The position numbers and the translations under genes were made by a program. The notes under the pieces are model-generated. The model ran no database searches and had not been told where the DNA came from. It worked only from the letters and a program-made list of their open reading frames with translations. A stretch of DNA of 40,554 nucleotides from Spirochaetaceae bacterium (GTDB lineage Bacteria; Spirochaetota; Spirochaetia; DSM-27196; SLAA01): positions 1 to 40,554 of the forward strand of contig PWQX01000116.1 in the NCBI GenBank assembly GCA_003556605.1. Reading direction: 5' to 3'. Shown piece after piece: positions 1-6,988 of the stretch. The number at the start of each line of letters is the position of its first letter. Positions within the stretch are counted from its first letter, which is position 1.

Positions 1-88
1 ATTGGAGTCATTCATGAACCGCCGTATACGGAACCGTACGTACGGTGGTGTGAGAGGACGGCGGGGGTAACCCCGCCTCCTACTCGAT
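1..88 (+). mobile_element. Group II intron, 3' end (domains V and VI), partial
   Basis: The first 88 bases fold as the catalytic end of a bacterial group II intron. Domain V: arm 18-26 pairs with 41-49, a two-base CG bulge lies at 39-40, and the upper stem 27-30/35-38 closes a GAAC tetraloop. The CGC at 20-22 sits where the catalytic triad is found in class C-like introns. Domain VI: GGCGGGG pairs with CCCCGCC around a short loop, and an unpaired A at 82 lies seven bases from the predicted intron end at 88 (ending CGAT), the usual branch-point distance. The rest of the intron, with any reverse transcriptase gene, lies left of the window. The following kinase gene begins only 20 bases after the predicted splice site. 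Confidence 0.85.
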
Positions 89-108
89 CTGCGCCGGTAG
101 GAGGCGAG

Positions 109-1314
109 ATGGAAGGCGACTCAAAGCCGGAACAAGCGATGAACTCGGAATCCTACAAAGAGCTTCTGCGTTCGGTGTACTTTTTCCGCGACCTCGACGA
201 ACCCGACCTTGAACTTGTGGCCGACCTGTGCAAAGAACAGTTGTTCGCAGACGGCGAGGTCATCTTTCGCGAGGGTGCTCGCGGGGAGCGGTTTTACATA
301 ATTCTGTCGGGTGCCGTTGAGATCTGGAAACGAGAGGCGCAGTTGGAGGAGCAGCTGTTGGCGATTCAGGGGCCTGGTGAGATGTTCGGAGAGATGGCGC
401 TGGTCGACGACCTGCCCCGCAGCGCTACCGTAGTTGCCCGCGGCCCGGTTCGGGCTTTGTATCTCACGCGTGAACGGCTTAACGAGGTGCTCGACGCGTC
501 GTCGTCGGTGGGTCGTTCGCTTCTGCGCTCGCTTGCCGCGATGGTTCGCGAAAGCAACCGCCATTACCTTGAGGACTTAAAGAGCCGGAATTGGAAGCTG
601 GAGCAGGCGTACCGGCAGTTAGAGGCGGCCCAAAACGAGTTGCTCCGTTCCGAGCGCTTGTCGAATCTGGGGAAGTTCTCCGGTATGTTGCTTCACGATT
701 TGCGCAATCCGCTCTCGGTTTTGCGCGGTTTCGCCGAGTTGATTCAAAATAACTCCCGGGATCCTGAACGGGTCAAGCGTTACGCTGCGAAGATTGTTAG
801 AGAAGCCGAACGGCTCGACGAGCTTACCAGCGAGCTGCTCGATTACTCGCGTGGTGACGTGCGGCTGGACCTTCAGGCGGTCAGTCTTGACCGCCTGTTC
901 GGCACGGTGAGATTGTGGTTTGAGGGTAGCGAAAGCGAACGCAAGGTAAGGCTGCACGTCCGAAGCGAGGTTCCGGATACGGTGTTGCTTGATGAGAAAC
1001 GCATTCTGCGAGTGCTGTGGAATCTTGTTGAGAACGCTCGCAAAGCAATGCCGGAGGGAGGTGATCTCACGCTCGATGCGCGTACCGAGCAGGAACGGCT
1101 GTGCATTACTGTAGATGACACCGGCTACGGTATGAGCGAAGAGGTACGCGCGCGCATTTTTGAGCCGTTCTATTCAAGCGCGCATAGCGGGGGTACCGGT
1201 TTGGGAATGGTAGTCGTGCGTAGTGTGGTGGAGGCACACGGGGGTACGGTCACAGTAGCGAGCGAACCGCATCACGGTACCACGGTGCGGCTGCGGCTAC
1301 CGCTCAACGCCTAA
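109..1314 (+). CDS. Soluble sensor histidine kinase with N-terminal cyclic-nucleotide-binding domain
   Basis: The protein of 401 residues has a cNMP-binding domain at about 22-145 (GEMFGEMAL and the following PRSATV match the phosphate-binding cassette), a coiled linker at about 150-185, a dimerisation/phosphoacceptor domain with His196 in LLHDLRNPLS, and a HATPase domain with an N box (NLVENARKAM, 305-314), D box (DDTGYGM, 336-342) and GGTGLGM (361-367). No membrane segment or signal peptide is visible, so it should act in the cytoplasm and phosphorylate a response regulator not encoded next to it. The start at 109 is chosen because AGGAGG lies at 99-104; the spacing of 4 is slightly short, and ATG at 139 is possible. 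A group II intron ends just upstream, so its natural promoter may have been displaced. The ligand (cAMP, cGMP or none) cannot be told from the sequence. Confidence 0.93.
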   Translation: MEGDSKPEQAMNSESYKELLRSVYFFRDLDEPDLELVADLCKEQLFADGEVIFREGARGERFYIILSGAVEIWKREAQLEEQLLAIQGPGEMFGEMALVDDLPRSATVVARGPVRALYLTRERLNEVLDASSSVGRSLLRSLAAMVRESNRHYLEDLKSRNWKLEQAYRQLEAAQNELLRSERLSNLGKFSGMLLHDLRNPLSVLRGFAELIQNNSRDPERVKRYAAKIVREAERLDELTSELLDYSRGDVRLDLQAVSLDRLFGTVRLWFEGSESERKVRLHVRSEVPDTVLLDEKRILRVLWNLVENARKAMPEGGDLTLDARTEQERLCITVDDTGYGMSEEVRARIFEPFYSSAHSGGTGLGMVVVRSVVEAHGGTVTVASEPHHGTTVRLRLPLNA

Positions 1315-1372
1315 GGCTCTAACGAGTTATAGCGGCGGGAGTGTAGCTGGGAATCCACCCGGAAGTGCTGGT

Positions 1373-2173
1373 CTATAGTCGCAACAACGCGCGGTAGTTT
1401 TCTTGCACCTGCTCGATGAGATACTGCTGCGGCACTCCGCGCAGCTCGGCAAGGGCGGCGTAAGTGTAGCCGATCAAGCCGGGATGGTTCGTGCGCCCGC
1501 GACGCGGTTGCGGTGCGAGGTAGGGCGCGTCGGTCTCTACCAGCAATCGGTCCCCCGGAACCACACGGGCGGCGTCACGAAGCTCATCCGCCTTCTTGTA
1601 AGTCAGGTTGCCGGCGAAAGACACGTGAAAGCCCCGTGCCAGCACCTCCTCGGCGAAGCGCCGCCCGCTTGAAAAACAATGCATGATGCCGCGTGAGCGA
1701 GCCGGCGAGGCCTCTTCGAGTGCGGCGAGAATGTCGGCGTCTGCGTCGCGGTTATGGATGACAACCGGAAGGTCATGGTCGCCGGCCCACCGCAGTTGCC
1801 GGTCGAATAGGTATCGCTGGCGTTCCATCGGAGCGTACATCCGAAAACGATCAAGCCCGGTCTCGCCGAGCGCGACCACTTCAGGGTCGTGCAACTGGCG
1901 CTTGAGAGCATCCAGCAAAAGATCGAGTTCCGCTTGTGCCGAAACAGCGGGGTGGAGGCCCGTCGCAAGCTGCACCTGCGGCAGCTGTCGAGCGCGCTCG
2001 CGGCGGTGCTCAAAATCGGCCGTGCTGATGCCGATGTCTAGTGCGCTATTCAACCCGGCCTCAAAGCAGGCTGTGATCAGTGCGCGCGCGTCGCCGCCTT
2101 TACGCTGTATCTCAGAAAGATGTACATGACTGTCGATCATTCCCGGGGCAAGCTGCAGCTCAATCTCAACCAT
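1373..2173 (-). CDS. TatD family metal-dependent hydrolase (DNase)
   Basis: This is a TIM-barrel amidohydrolase-fold protein of the TatD/YcfH family, whose known members are metal-dependent 3'-5' DNases. With the start used here (266 residues) the metal ligands are visible: HVH at 16-18, Glu104 in GETGLD, His140 in VVIHNRD, His165 in MHCFSSG and Asp215 in ETDAPYL. The length is typical. An in-frame GTG at 2191 would add six residues; ATG at 2173 is preferred because the conserved domain starts just after it, although its GTGAGG is about 12 bases away. It lies 88 bases downstream of the sirtuin gene on the same strand and is probably co-transcribed with it. Its end faces the kinase gene end, 58 bases apart, with no clear terminator. 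Confidence 0.93.
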   Translation of the reverse strand: MVEIELQLAPGMIDSHVHLSEIQRKGGDARALITACFEAGLNSALDIGISTADFEHRRERARQLPQVQLATGLHPAVSAQAELDLLLDALKRQLHDPEVVALGETGLDRFRMYAPMERQRYLFDRQLRWAGDHDLPVVIHNRDADADILAALEEASPARSRGIMHCFSSGRRFAEEVLARGFHVSFAGNLTYKKADELRDAARVVPGDRLLVETDAPYLAPQPRRGRTNHPGLIGYTYAALAELRGVPQQYLIEQVQENYRALLRL

Positions 2174-2279
2174 TGCAGGTGTTGTCCTCACGGTGTTGTT
2201 GCGCAGACCGGAGCGTATACCATGTGCCCCCGCCGGTTCAAGTCAAACCTCACGGCGCGTTCGGCGCAGCGGCGGCGTT

Positions 2280-3143
2280 TCAATAGGGCAACACAGCCGG
2301 CTCGACTCTGCGAGTATACAATCTCGCATGGAGCGCCGGCAGCAACTGCCCGAGGCGTGCAGAGACCTTGAGCGTACTGTGTTTGTCGCCGCGGGTTTTC
2401 CCGTCATTGACGATGACAACCGGGATCCCGAGGTTCTGCGCGTGCAGGACGAATCGATAGCCTGAAAACACGGTAAGCGATGAGCCGAGCACCAGCAACG
2501 AGCCGGCCGAATCGAATAACCGAAAGGCCCGATTTACCCGGGAACGTGGAACGTTTTCGCCGAACAATACCACATTGGGCTTCAAGACACCCCCGCACCG
2601 GCCGCATGCCGGTACCTGAAATGTACGCTCCCGCGTTGCGTCCAACTGCACGTCTCCATCCGGAGCAACTGCGCCGCAAGCTGCTTTCCAGGCCGGGTTT
2701 GCCGCGAGTATGCGCCGCTGCACCGCAACGCGGGATTCGATTGTGCCGCAGTTCAAGCATATAGCCTCGGCGAGTGAGCCGTGCAAATCGATTACGCGTG
2801 AGCTGCCGGCGCTTTGATGCAGCTTATCCACGTTCTGAGTGATAATGGGACCGAATAGCCCGGCCCGCTGCAGCGCGGCGAGCACGCGGTGACCGTCATT
2901 CGGTTGGGCGGCGGCGACGTGGGGCCAACCGAGTGTACTGCGCGCCCAGTAACGCCGGCGCGCGCTTGGCTTACGGCGAAACTCGTGGTAGCTAATGGGG
3001 GCGCCGCGCCGTTGGCGCCCATCCGGTCCGCGATAATCCGGTATGCCCGAGTCGGTACTAATGCCGGCGCCGGTAAGCAGCACCGGTGGGCCGCTCGCCG
3101 TGAGGAGCGCGGCACACGCTTCAGCAGATCCTTCGAGCGTCAT
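2280..3143 (-). CDS. NAD-dependent protein deacylase, sirtuin (Sir2/CobB) family
   Basis: Sirtuins remove acetyl or other acyl groups from lysines, using NAD. The 287-residue protein has the Rossmann NAD motifs GAGIS (25-29) with SGIPDYRG following, TQNVD (102-106), the catalytic His121 in DLHGSL, a zinc ribbon made by Cys129/Cys132 and Cys180/Cys183, and NVVLFGE (190-196) then GSSLTV. All key residues are present, so it should be active. The insert between the two cysteine pairs is long (about 47 residues) compared with CobB. It is divergent from the metal-uptake operon and upstream of tatD. No strong ribosome site precedes the ATG. Substrate specificity (deacetylase, desuccinylase) is not decidable: the CobB Tyr/Arg pair is not obvious. 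Confidence 0.94.
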   Translation of the reverse strand: MTLEGSAEACAALLTASGPPVLLTGAGISTDSGIPDYRGPDGRQRRGAPISYHEFRRKPSARRRYWARSTLGWPHVAAAQPNDGHRVLAALQRAGLFGPIITQNVDKLHQSAGSSRVIDLHGSLAEAICLNCGTIESRVAVQRRILAANPAWKAACGAVAPDGDVQLDATRERTFQVPACGRCGGVLKPNVVLFGENVPRSRVNRAFRLFDSAGSLLVLGSSLTVFSGYRFVLHAQNLGIPVVIVNDGKTRGDKHSTLKVSARLGQLLPALHARLYTRRVEPAVLPY

Positions 3144-3188
3144 GCCGGTAGGCTACGGCGAGCAGCCCCGCGGGGTCAAGGGACCTAC

Positions 3189-3230
3189 TTGACACGAGTT
3201 CCTCCCTGTGTTAGTTTTTGAGTAGTCAAA
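3189..3230 (+). promoter_or_regulatory. Promoter and putative metalloregulator operator of the ABC-troR operon
   Basis: TTGACA at 3189-3194 and TAGTTT at 3212-3217 are 17 bases apart, a consensus -35 with a weak -10. Directly over and after the -10 lies an inverted repeat, TTTGA at 3217-3221 and TCAAA at 3226-3230 with 4 bases between. The position over the start of transcription suits a repressor, and the operon ends with a DtxR-family gene, so autorepression is inferred. Not confirmed by any second copy in the window. Confidence 0.5.
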
Positions 3231-3314
3231 TTAGATCCTTTTTGTGTTCAAACCGAAATTAGGTGTGCCGGAACAAACTGGGTCGGTAGACCGGCGAGAC
3301 AAGAGGGGATAGAA

Positions 3315-4178
3315 GTGTTGCAGCAAGTTGAACGAAACGTCTTGGAGCTTCGAGACAAGACCAAGAGCCGTGACGAGCCGATGCGAACCGGAATTATGCC
3401 GTACCTTCGCGCCGAAGCTGCGGGAGTGGCGGCGGTTTCGGTGCGCGGATTGACGGCTGCCTACGACGGGCCGGCGGTGCTGCAGGATGTGAGCTTTGCG
3501 CTCGAGCCTGGAGAGCTGGTCGTTATCCTCGGTCCTAACGGCGCAGGCAAATCGACACTGTTCAAAGTACTGACCGGGCTGAAGCACGCGGTCTCCGGAA
3601 CGGCGGAGGTGTTAGGGAAGTCGATCCGCGACGCGCGGGCCGAAGGATGTATCGCCTACGTTCCTCAGGAGGAGCATATTGATTGGCAGTTCCCGATCTC
3701 GGTCTGGGACGTCGTGCTGACCGGTCGTTACGGCTTACTGCGGACCGAGGGAGGGTTTAGGCGTTTTCTTCCGGCGAATTGGGCGCGCAGAGAGGACCGG
3801 TGTGCGGTTGCTCAGGCGCTCGAAGCGGTGGCAATGCTCGATTTCCGCGATCGGCCGATCGGCGCGTTGTCCGGCGGGCAGAAGAAACGGGTGTTCCTCG
3901 CACGCGCGCTTGCGCAGGAGGCAGCCGTGCTTCTGCTGGATGAGCCGCTTGCGGGTGTGGATCGGCGTTCCGAGGATCTCATTTTCGCCGTATTGCAGGA
4001 GGCGAAGGCAACCGGCAGAACGCTGATCATGGTGACGCACGATTTGCAGAGTGCGGAAGAACACGGGGATCGCTTACTGCTGCTCAATCACACCGTGATT
4101 GCATTAGGTTCGCCGGCCGAGGTGTTGAGCCATGAAAACCTGCTGCGCATGTATCACGGCGATCCGATCAGGAAATGA
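3315..4178 (+). CDS. Manganese/zinc ABC transporter ATP-binding protein (TroB/ZnuC/MntB type)
   Basis: This is the ATPase of a metal-uptake ABC transporter. Motifs: Walker A GPNGAGKST (73-81), Q-loop Gln118 in YVPQEEHIDW (an HIDW-type segment typical of the Mn/Zn family), signature LSGGQ (185-189), Walker B ending LLLDEP (Glu210) and the switch His242 in VTHDL. The GTG at 3315 is chosen because AGGGG at 3304-3308 lies six bases before it. This gives an unusual N-terminal extension of about 40 residues compared with family members; starts at ATG 3381 or 3399 would remove part of it. The permease gene follows after 48 bases, then the regulator, so it is the first gene of a three-gene operon. 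No gene for a periplasmic metal-binding protein is present in or beside the operon. Confidence 0.93.
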   Translation: MLQQVERNVLELRDKTKSRDEPMRTGIMPYLRAEAAGVAAVSVRGLTAAYDGPAVLQDVSFALEPGELVVILGPNGAGKSTLFKVLTGLKHAVSGTAEVLGKSIRDARAEGCIAYVPQEEHIDWQFPISVWDVVLTGRYGLLRTEGGFRRFLPANWARREDRCAVAQALEAVAMLDFRDRPIGALSGGQKKRVFLARALAQEAAVLLLDEPLAGVDRRSEDLIFAVLQEAKATGRTLIMVTHDLQSAEEHGDRLLLLNHTVIALGSPAEVLSHENLLRMYHGDPIRK

Positions 4179-4226
4179 TCATTTGCCGGCTCGCTTGATC
4201 CGAGCGCGTTCTATCGGGAGGCCGGT

Positions 4227-5174
4227 GTGGCTGCGACCATTATGACGTTCGGTTCAGGAGTATACGCGGGGGCGTTGTCTGCAACCGAGTGGATGGTTCG
4301 GGCGCTGGCGGTTGTGGTCTCGCTCTTTCCGCCGGTTATCTCGGAGCCGTTTCAGTACGCGTTTATGCAGCGCGCCTTGCTGACCGCCTTGGTTGTGGGC
4401 GCGGTCTGCGGCATTTTGTCGTGTTACGTGGTGCTCAAGCGTTGGGCGCTGCTCGGCGATGCAATTTCGCACGCAGTGCTTCCAGGTGTTGCGGTCGCGT
4501 ATTTGTTGAACCTCCCGTTTTTCGTGGGAGCTTTCGCGAGCGGCGCGGCAAGTGCGGTGGCAATGGGTGCGGTGCAGCGGCACACGCGGATTAAAGAAGA
4601 CGCTGCGATGGGGCTGGTGTTTACCGGAGCGTTCGCTCTCGGGGTGGTGGTTATTAGTCGCATTGCGACCTCAACCCATTTGATGCACGTTCTTTTCGGA
4701 AACGTGCTCGGCGTGCGTCTCCCGATGTTATTGATGACGATGGTCTCGGGACTTCTTGCGTTGCTATGCGTATTCGTGTTCTATAAGCAGTTGCTACTCT
4801 ACTGTTTTGACCAGGTGCACGCCAGTGCCATCGGTATGAATACGGGCGTGATACACTATGGCCTAATGCTGTTGTTGACGCTCACGATTGTTGCAAGTCT
4901 GGAAACCGTTGGTATAATACTGGTTGTGGCAATGCTGATCACACCGGGCGCTACCGCGTACCTGATTACCAACCGTCTGCCGCGGATGATGGCGATTGCG
5001 GTGGGGGTCGGCACATTTTCGGCAGCTTTCGGGCTGTATCTTTCGTTTCGGTTGAACGTTGCCTCCGGGGGTACAATCGTGTTGGTTGCGCTTTCGCTGT
5101 TTGCCGTTGCAATGGTGTTCGCCCCGTACGGTATTGTTCGTCGTGGACGCGCCCTAAGAGCCGCACGGTCCTGA
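4227..5174 (+). CDS. Manganese/zinc ABC transporter permease (TroC/TroD/ZnuB family)
   Basis: The 315-residue protein is almost wholly hydrophobic with about eight or nine membrane segments. The conserved family stretch near residues 70-90 (VLKRWALLGDAISHAVLPG) and the GMNTGVIHYGLM and TVGIILVVAMLITPGATAYL stretches match the ABC-3 permease family, which carries Mn, Zn or Fe. Only one permease is present, so it would act as a homodimer. GTG at 4227 has GGGAGG at 4216-4221 before it; an ATG at 4242 is the alternative. The first 35 residues form an extra hydrophobic stretch before the usual start of the fold. The regulator gene starts 16 bases downstream. Confidence 0.92.
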   Translation: MAATIMTFGSGVYAGALSATEWMVRALAVVVSLFPPVISEPFQYAFMQRALLTALVVGAVCGILSCYVVLKRWALLGDAISHAVLPGVAVAYLLNLPFFVGAFASGAASAVAMGAVQRHTRIKEDAAMGLVFTGAFALGVVVISRIATSTHLMHVLFGNVLGVRLPMLLMTMVSGLLALLCVFVFYKQLLLYCFDQVHASAIGMNTGVIHYGLMLLLTLTIVASLETVGIILVVAMLITPGATAYLITNRLPRMMAIAVGVGTFSAAFGLYLSFRLNVASGGTIVLVALSLFAVAMVFAPYGIVRRGRALRAARS

Positions 5175-5190
5175 GAACCAGGAATCATCG

Positions 5191-5856
5191 ATGCCCACCA
5201 GTACGGTAGAGCAGTACATCAAGATTATCTACACACAGCAAGAGCATCTCGAAAAAGGTGTGGTGCCGATGAAGCGGCTCTCGGAGGCTATGGGTGTGAC
5301 ACCCGGCACCGCCACAACAATGGTGAAGCATCTCAGCGACGTGCAGCTTGTCACATACCACCCTCGTCAGGGCGTTTTGCTCACCGCAAAGGGGGAGGAT
5401 CTTGCTTTGCGGATGCTGCGCCGCCACCGCTTGATCGAAGCTTTTCTCGAACAGGTTTTGGGATACGATTGGTCGGAGGTTCATGCCGACGCCGAGCGCC
5501 TCGAGCACGCGGTTTCGGATAAGTTTATCGACAAGCTCGATCGCTATCTCGGGTATCCTGAGGTGGATCCCCACGGAGATCCGATTCCCAGTTCAAGCGG
5601 GTCAATCGAATCAGCGGTCACCGTACCGCTGAACACCTGTACGCCGGGACGGCGAGTGCGGATTGTACGTCTGCTCGATGACGATCCCGATTTTCTGGTC
5701 TGCATGAAAGACTACATGATTTTCCCCGGTGAGGACTTCATTCTCCAGGAAAGCAGCGCGGTTGCCGGTACCGTAACGGTAGAGCACCTGCGGACGCGAG
5801 GCAGCGCCACCGTTGGCTATGGGCTTGCCGGACGGATACTGGTGGCGGAGCCGTAG
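5191..5856 (+). CDS. Manganese-type DtxR family metalloregulator (TroR/MntR-like) with SH3/FeoA tail
   Basis: The protein of 221 residues has a winged helix (about 1-65, recognition helix near GTATTMVKHL), a dimerisation and metal-binding domain (66-140) and a C-terminal SH3-like domain (about 150-221). Compared with DtxR and MntR, the primary-site residues are Glu102, Glu105 and His106 where DtxR has Cys102, Glu105 and His106; Glu at this position is the MntR pattern and suggests manganese. The ancillary-site residues His79, Glu83 and His98 are also present, as in TroR and DtxR. It is the last gene of the transporter operon (16 bases after the permease) and very likely represses it when metal is plentiful, perhaps through the inverted repeat at 3217-3230. 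The end is full length. Confidence 0.93.
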   Translation: MPTSTVEQYIKIIYTQQEHLEKGVVPMKRLSEAMGVTPGTATTMVKHLSDVQLVTYHPRQGVLLTAKGEDLALRMLRRHRLIEAFLEQVLGYDWSEVHADAERLEHAVSDKFIDKLDRYLGYPEVDPHGDPIPSSSGSIESAVTVPLNTCTPGRRVRIVRLLDDDPDFLVCMKDYMIFPGEDFILQESSAVAGTVTVEHLRTRGSATVGYGLAGRILVAEP

Positions 5857-5896
5857 GCGCCGTGTAAGCCGCACAGGTGCCGCGAACGTAAAGGCG

Positions 5897-5919
5897 CCGC
5901 CCAGCAGCCCGGCGGTTTC
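5897..5919. terminator. Possible weak terminator between convergent troR-like gene and clpS
   Basis: CCGCC (5897-5901) and GGCGG (5911-5915) can pair around nine bases and are followed by TTTC. The decamer AGGCGCCGCC occurs twice near here (5892-5901 and 5928-5937). The T tract is short, so this is a weak call. Confidence 0.3.
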
Positions 5920-5957
5920 AAACTATGAGGCGCCGCCAGCCGGCTCCTACGTGTAGG

Positions 5958-6278
5958 TTACGCTCCCTCTACGACGAACTTCAGCGGATACCCGTACGTT
6001 TTTGAGGTTTTACGGGCGAGCGTGACTTTCGTATTGGCAATATCGAAGGTATAGAGTCCAACCGTCGCTTTGCCGCTGCGGTGTGCGGTCATCATAATCT
6101 GGTTTGCATCCTCGATTTTCTTACGGAAGATTTTCATCAATATCTCTACGACGAACTCCCTTGGTGTGTAGTGATCGTTGAGAACGAGGACTTTGTACAT
6201 GTCGGGCGGTGTGACGCGTTGATCGGTGCGTTCAATGACCTGCTCATTACCGCCGGGTGTGCGAGTTGAGTCTCCCAT
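5958..6278 (-). CDS. clpS: ATP-dependent Clp protease adaptor ClpS
   Basis: ClpS binds N-degron substrates and hands them to ClpA-ClpP. The 106-residue protein has the family core: YKVLVLNDHYTPREFVVEIL (substrate pocket with Asn and Asp), then the helix with MMTAHRSGKATVG, which carries the His used in N-end recognition and the Met gate. ATG at 6278 is chosen over the in-frame GTG at 6293 because GAAGGA lies about seven bases before it. No clpA gene lies beside it. It is convergent with the regulator gene on the left and divergent from a decayed oxidoreductase on the right. Confidence 0.95.
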   Translation of the reverse strand: MGDSTRTPGGNEQVIERTDQRVTPPDMYKVLVLNDHYTPREFVVEILMKIFRKKIEDANQIMMTAHRSGKATVGLYTFDIANTKVTLARKTSKTYGYPLKFVVEGA

Positions 6279-6331
6279 AGCGTATTCCTTCACGGTTCCG
6301 TGCTATACAATATCGCAAAGCAGGAGGGCGG

Positions 6332-6805
6332 ATGACCAGTAGTGCAGATATCGTGCGGTGGGAAATTATCGGCTGCGGCGATGGTTCAGGCGTGCCGAGC
6401 TCATGGTGTGTCGTTCTTCGTTGCCTACTACCGCCGGGCAATGGAAAAATACCGCACCGTACAGCGTTTAATCGAAGACGGTGAAATCGGCGACGTGCGC
6501 TACGTATGTCTTCGAACGCAGTAGGTCTTTAAATCCCAGTTCCTCGTTGACCAGGATAAGCTCCCGTGGCACGTCCGGCCTGAGTTATCGGGGGCGGTTT
6601 GTTTTTGGACTTGGGTTCGCATGCGCTCGATCTGCTTGACTTCTACCTGGGACCGATTGCGAGCGTGAGCGGCCAAGGTACGAATCAAGCGGCAAGTTAC
6701 ACCGCCAACGATGTGGTTACCGGTTCGTGGGTATTCGATTCGGGAGCGCACGGTATCGGCAGCTGGTGTTTTGCAGCGGATCGGGAGCTGGACGAGTTGC
6801 GGTGA
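6332..6805 (+). pseudogene. Gfo/Idh/MocA family oxidoreductase, decayed remnant
   Basis: AGGAGG at 6322-6327 precedes ATG at 6332, which opens with a Rossmann start (WEIIGCGD) but leaves the family pattern after 17 codons. In another frame from about 6366 comes a stretch typical of the middle of these NAD(P)-dependent sugar dehydrogenases (MVQACRAHGV, FVAYYRRAM, LIEDGEIGDVRYV), ended by TAG at 6522-6524. Reading on through that stop gives LPWHVRPELSG, then a frame change near 6590 gives LFLDLGSHALDLLDFYLGP and ends at TGA 6803-6805. The gene has therefore lost most of the NAD-binding domain, has one in-frame stop and at least two frameshifts, and lacks the C-terminal third. It cannot make a working enzyme. 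The remaining bases to 6988 show no recognisable continuation. Confidence 0.85.
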
Positions 6806-6939
6806 GTCGGCACGTGTCCGAGTACCGGCAACAGCGCTCTGCGAACCGAATGGGTGATGCAGGAGTTGCGGCAACCCTAAACTAAGGGGCTGCGGTTCAA
6901 GCGCTTCGCCGGCCGGGCTATAGCACCGGCGGCCTTCTA

Positions 6940-6948
6940 TGGTATAAC
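6940..6948 (+). promoter_or_regulatory. Possible extended -10 promoter for the Na/phosphate cotransporter
   Basis: TGGTATAAC at 6940-6948 is an extended -10 (TG, one base, TATAAC) with no clear -35, 41 bases before the start codon. Confidence 0.35.
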
Positions 6949-6988
6949 TCACTCGCCAATCGCTAGAGTTTGAGCTGGAAGGTACACT

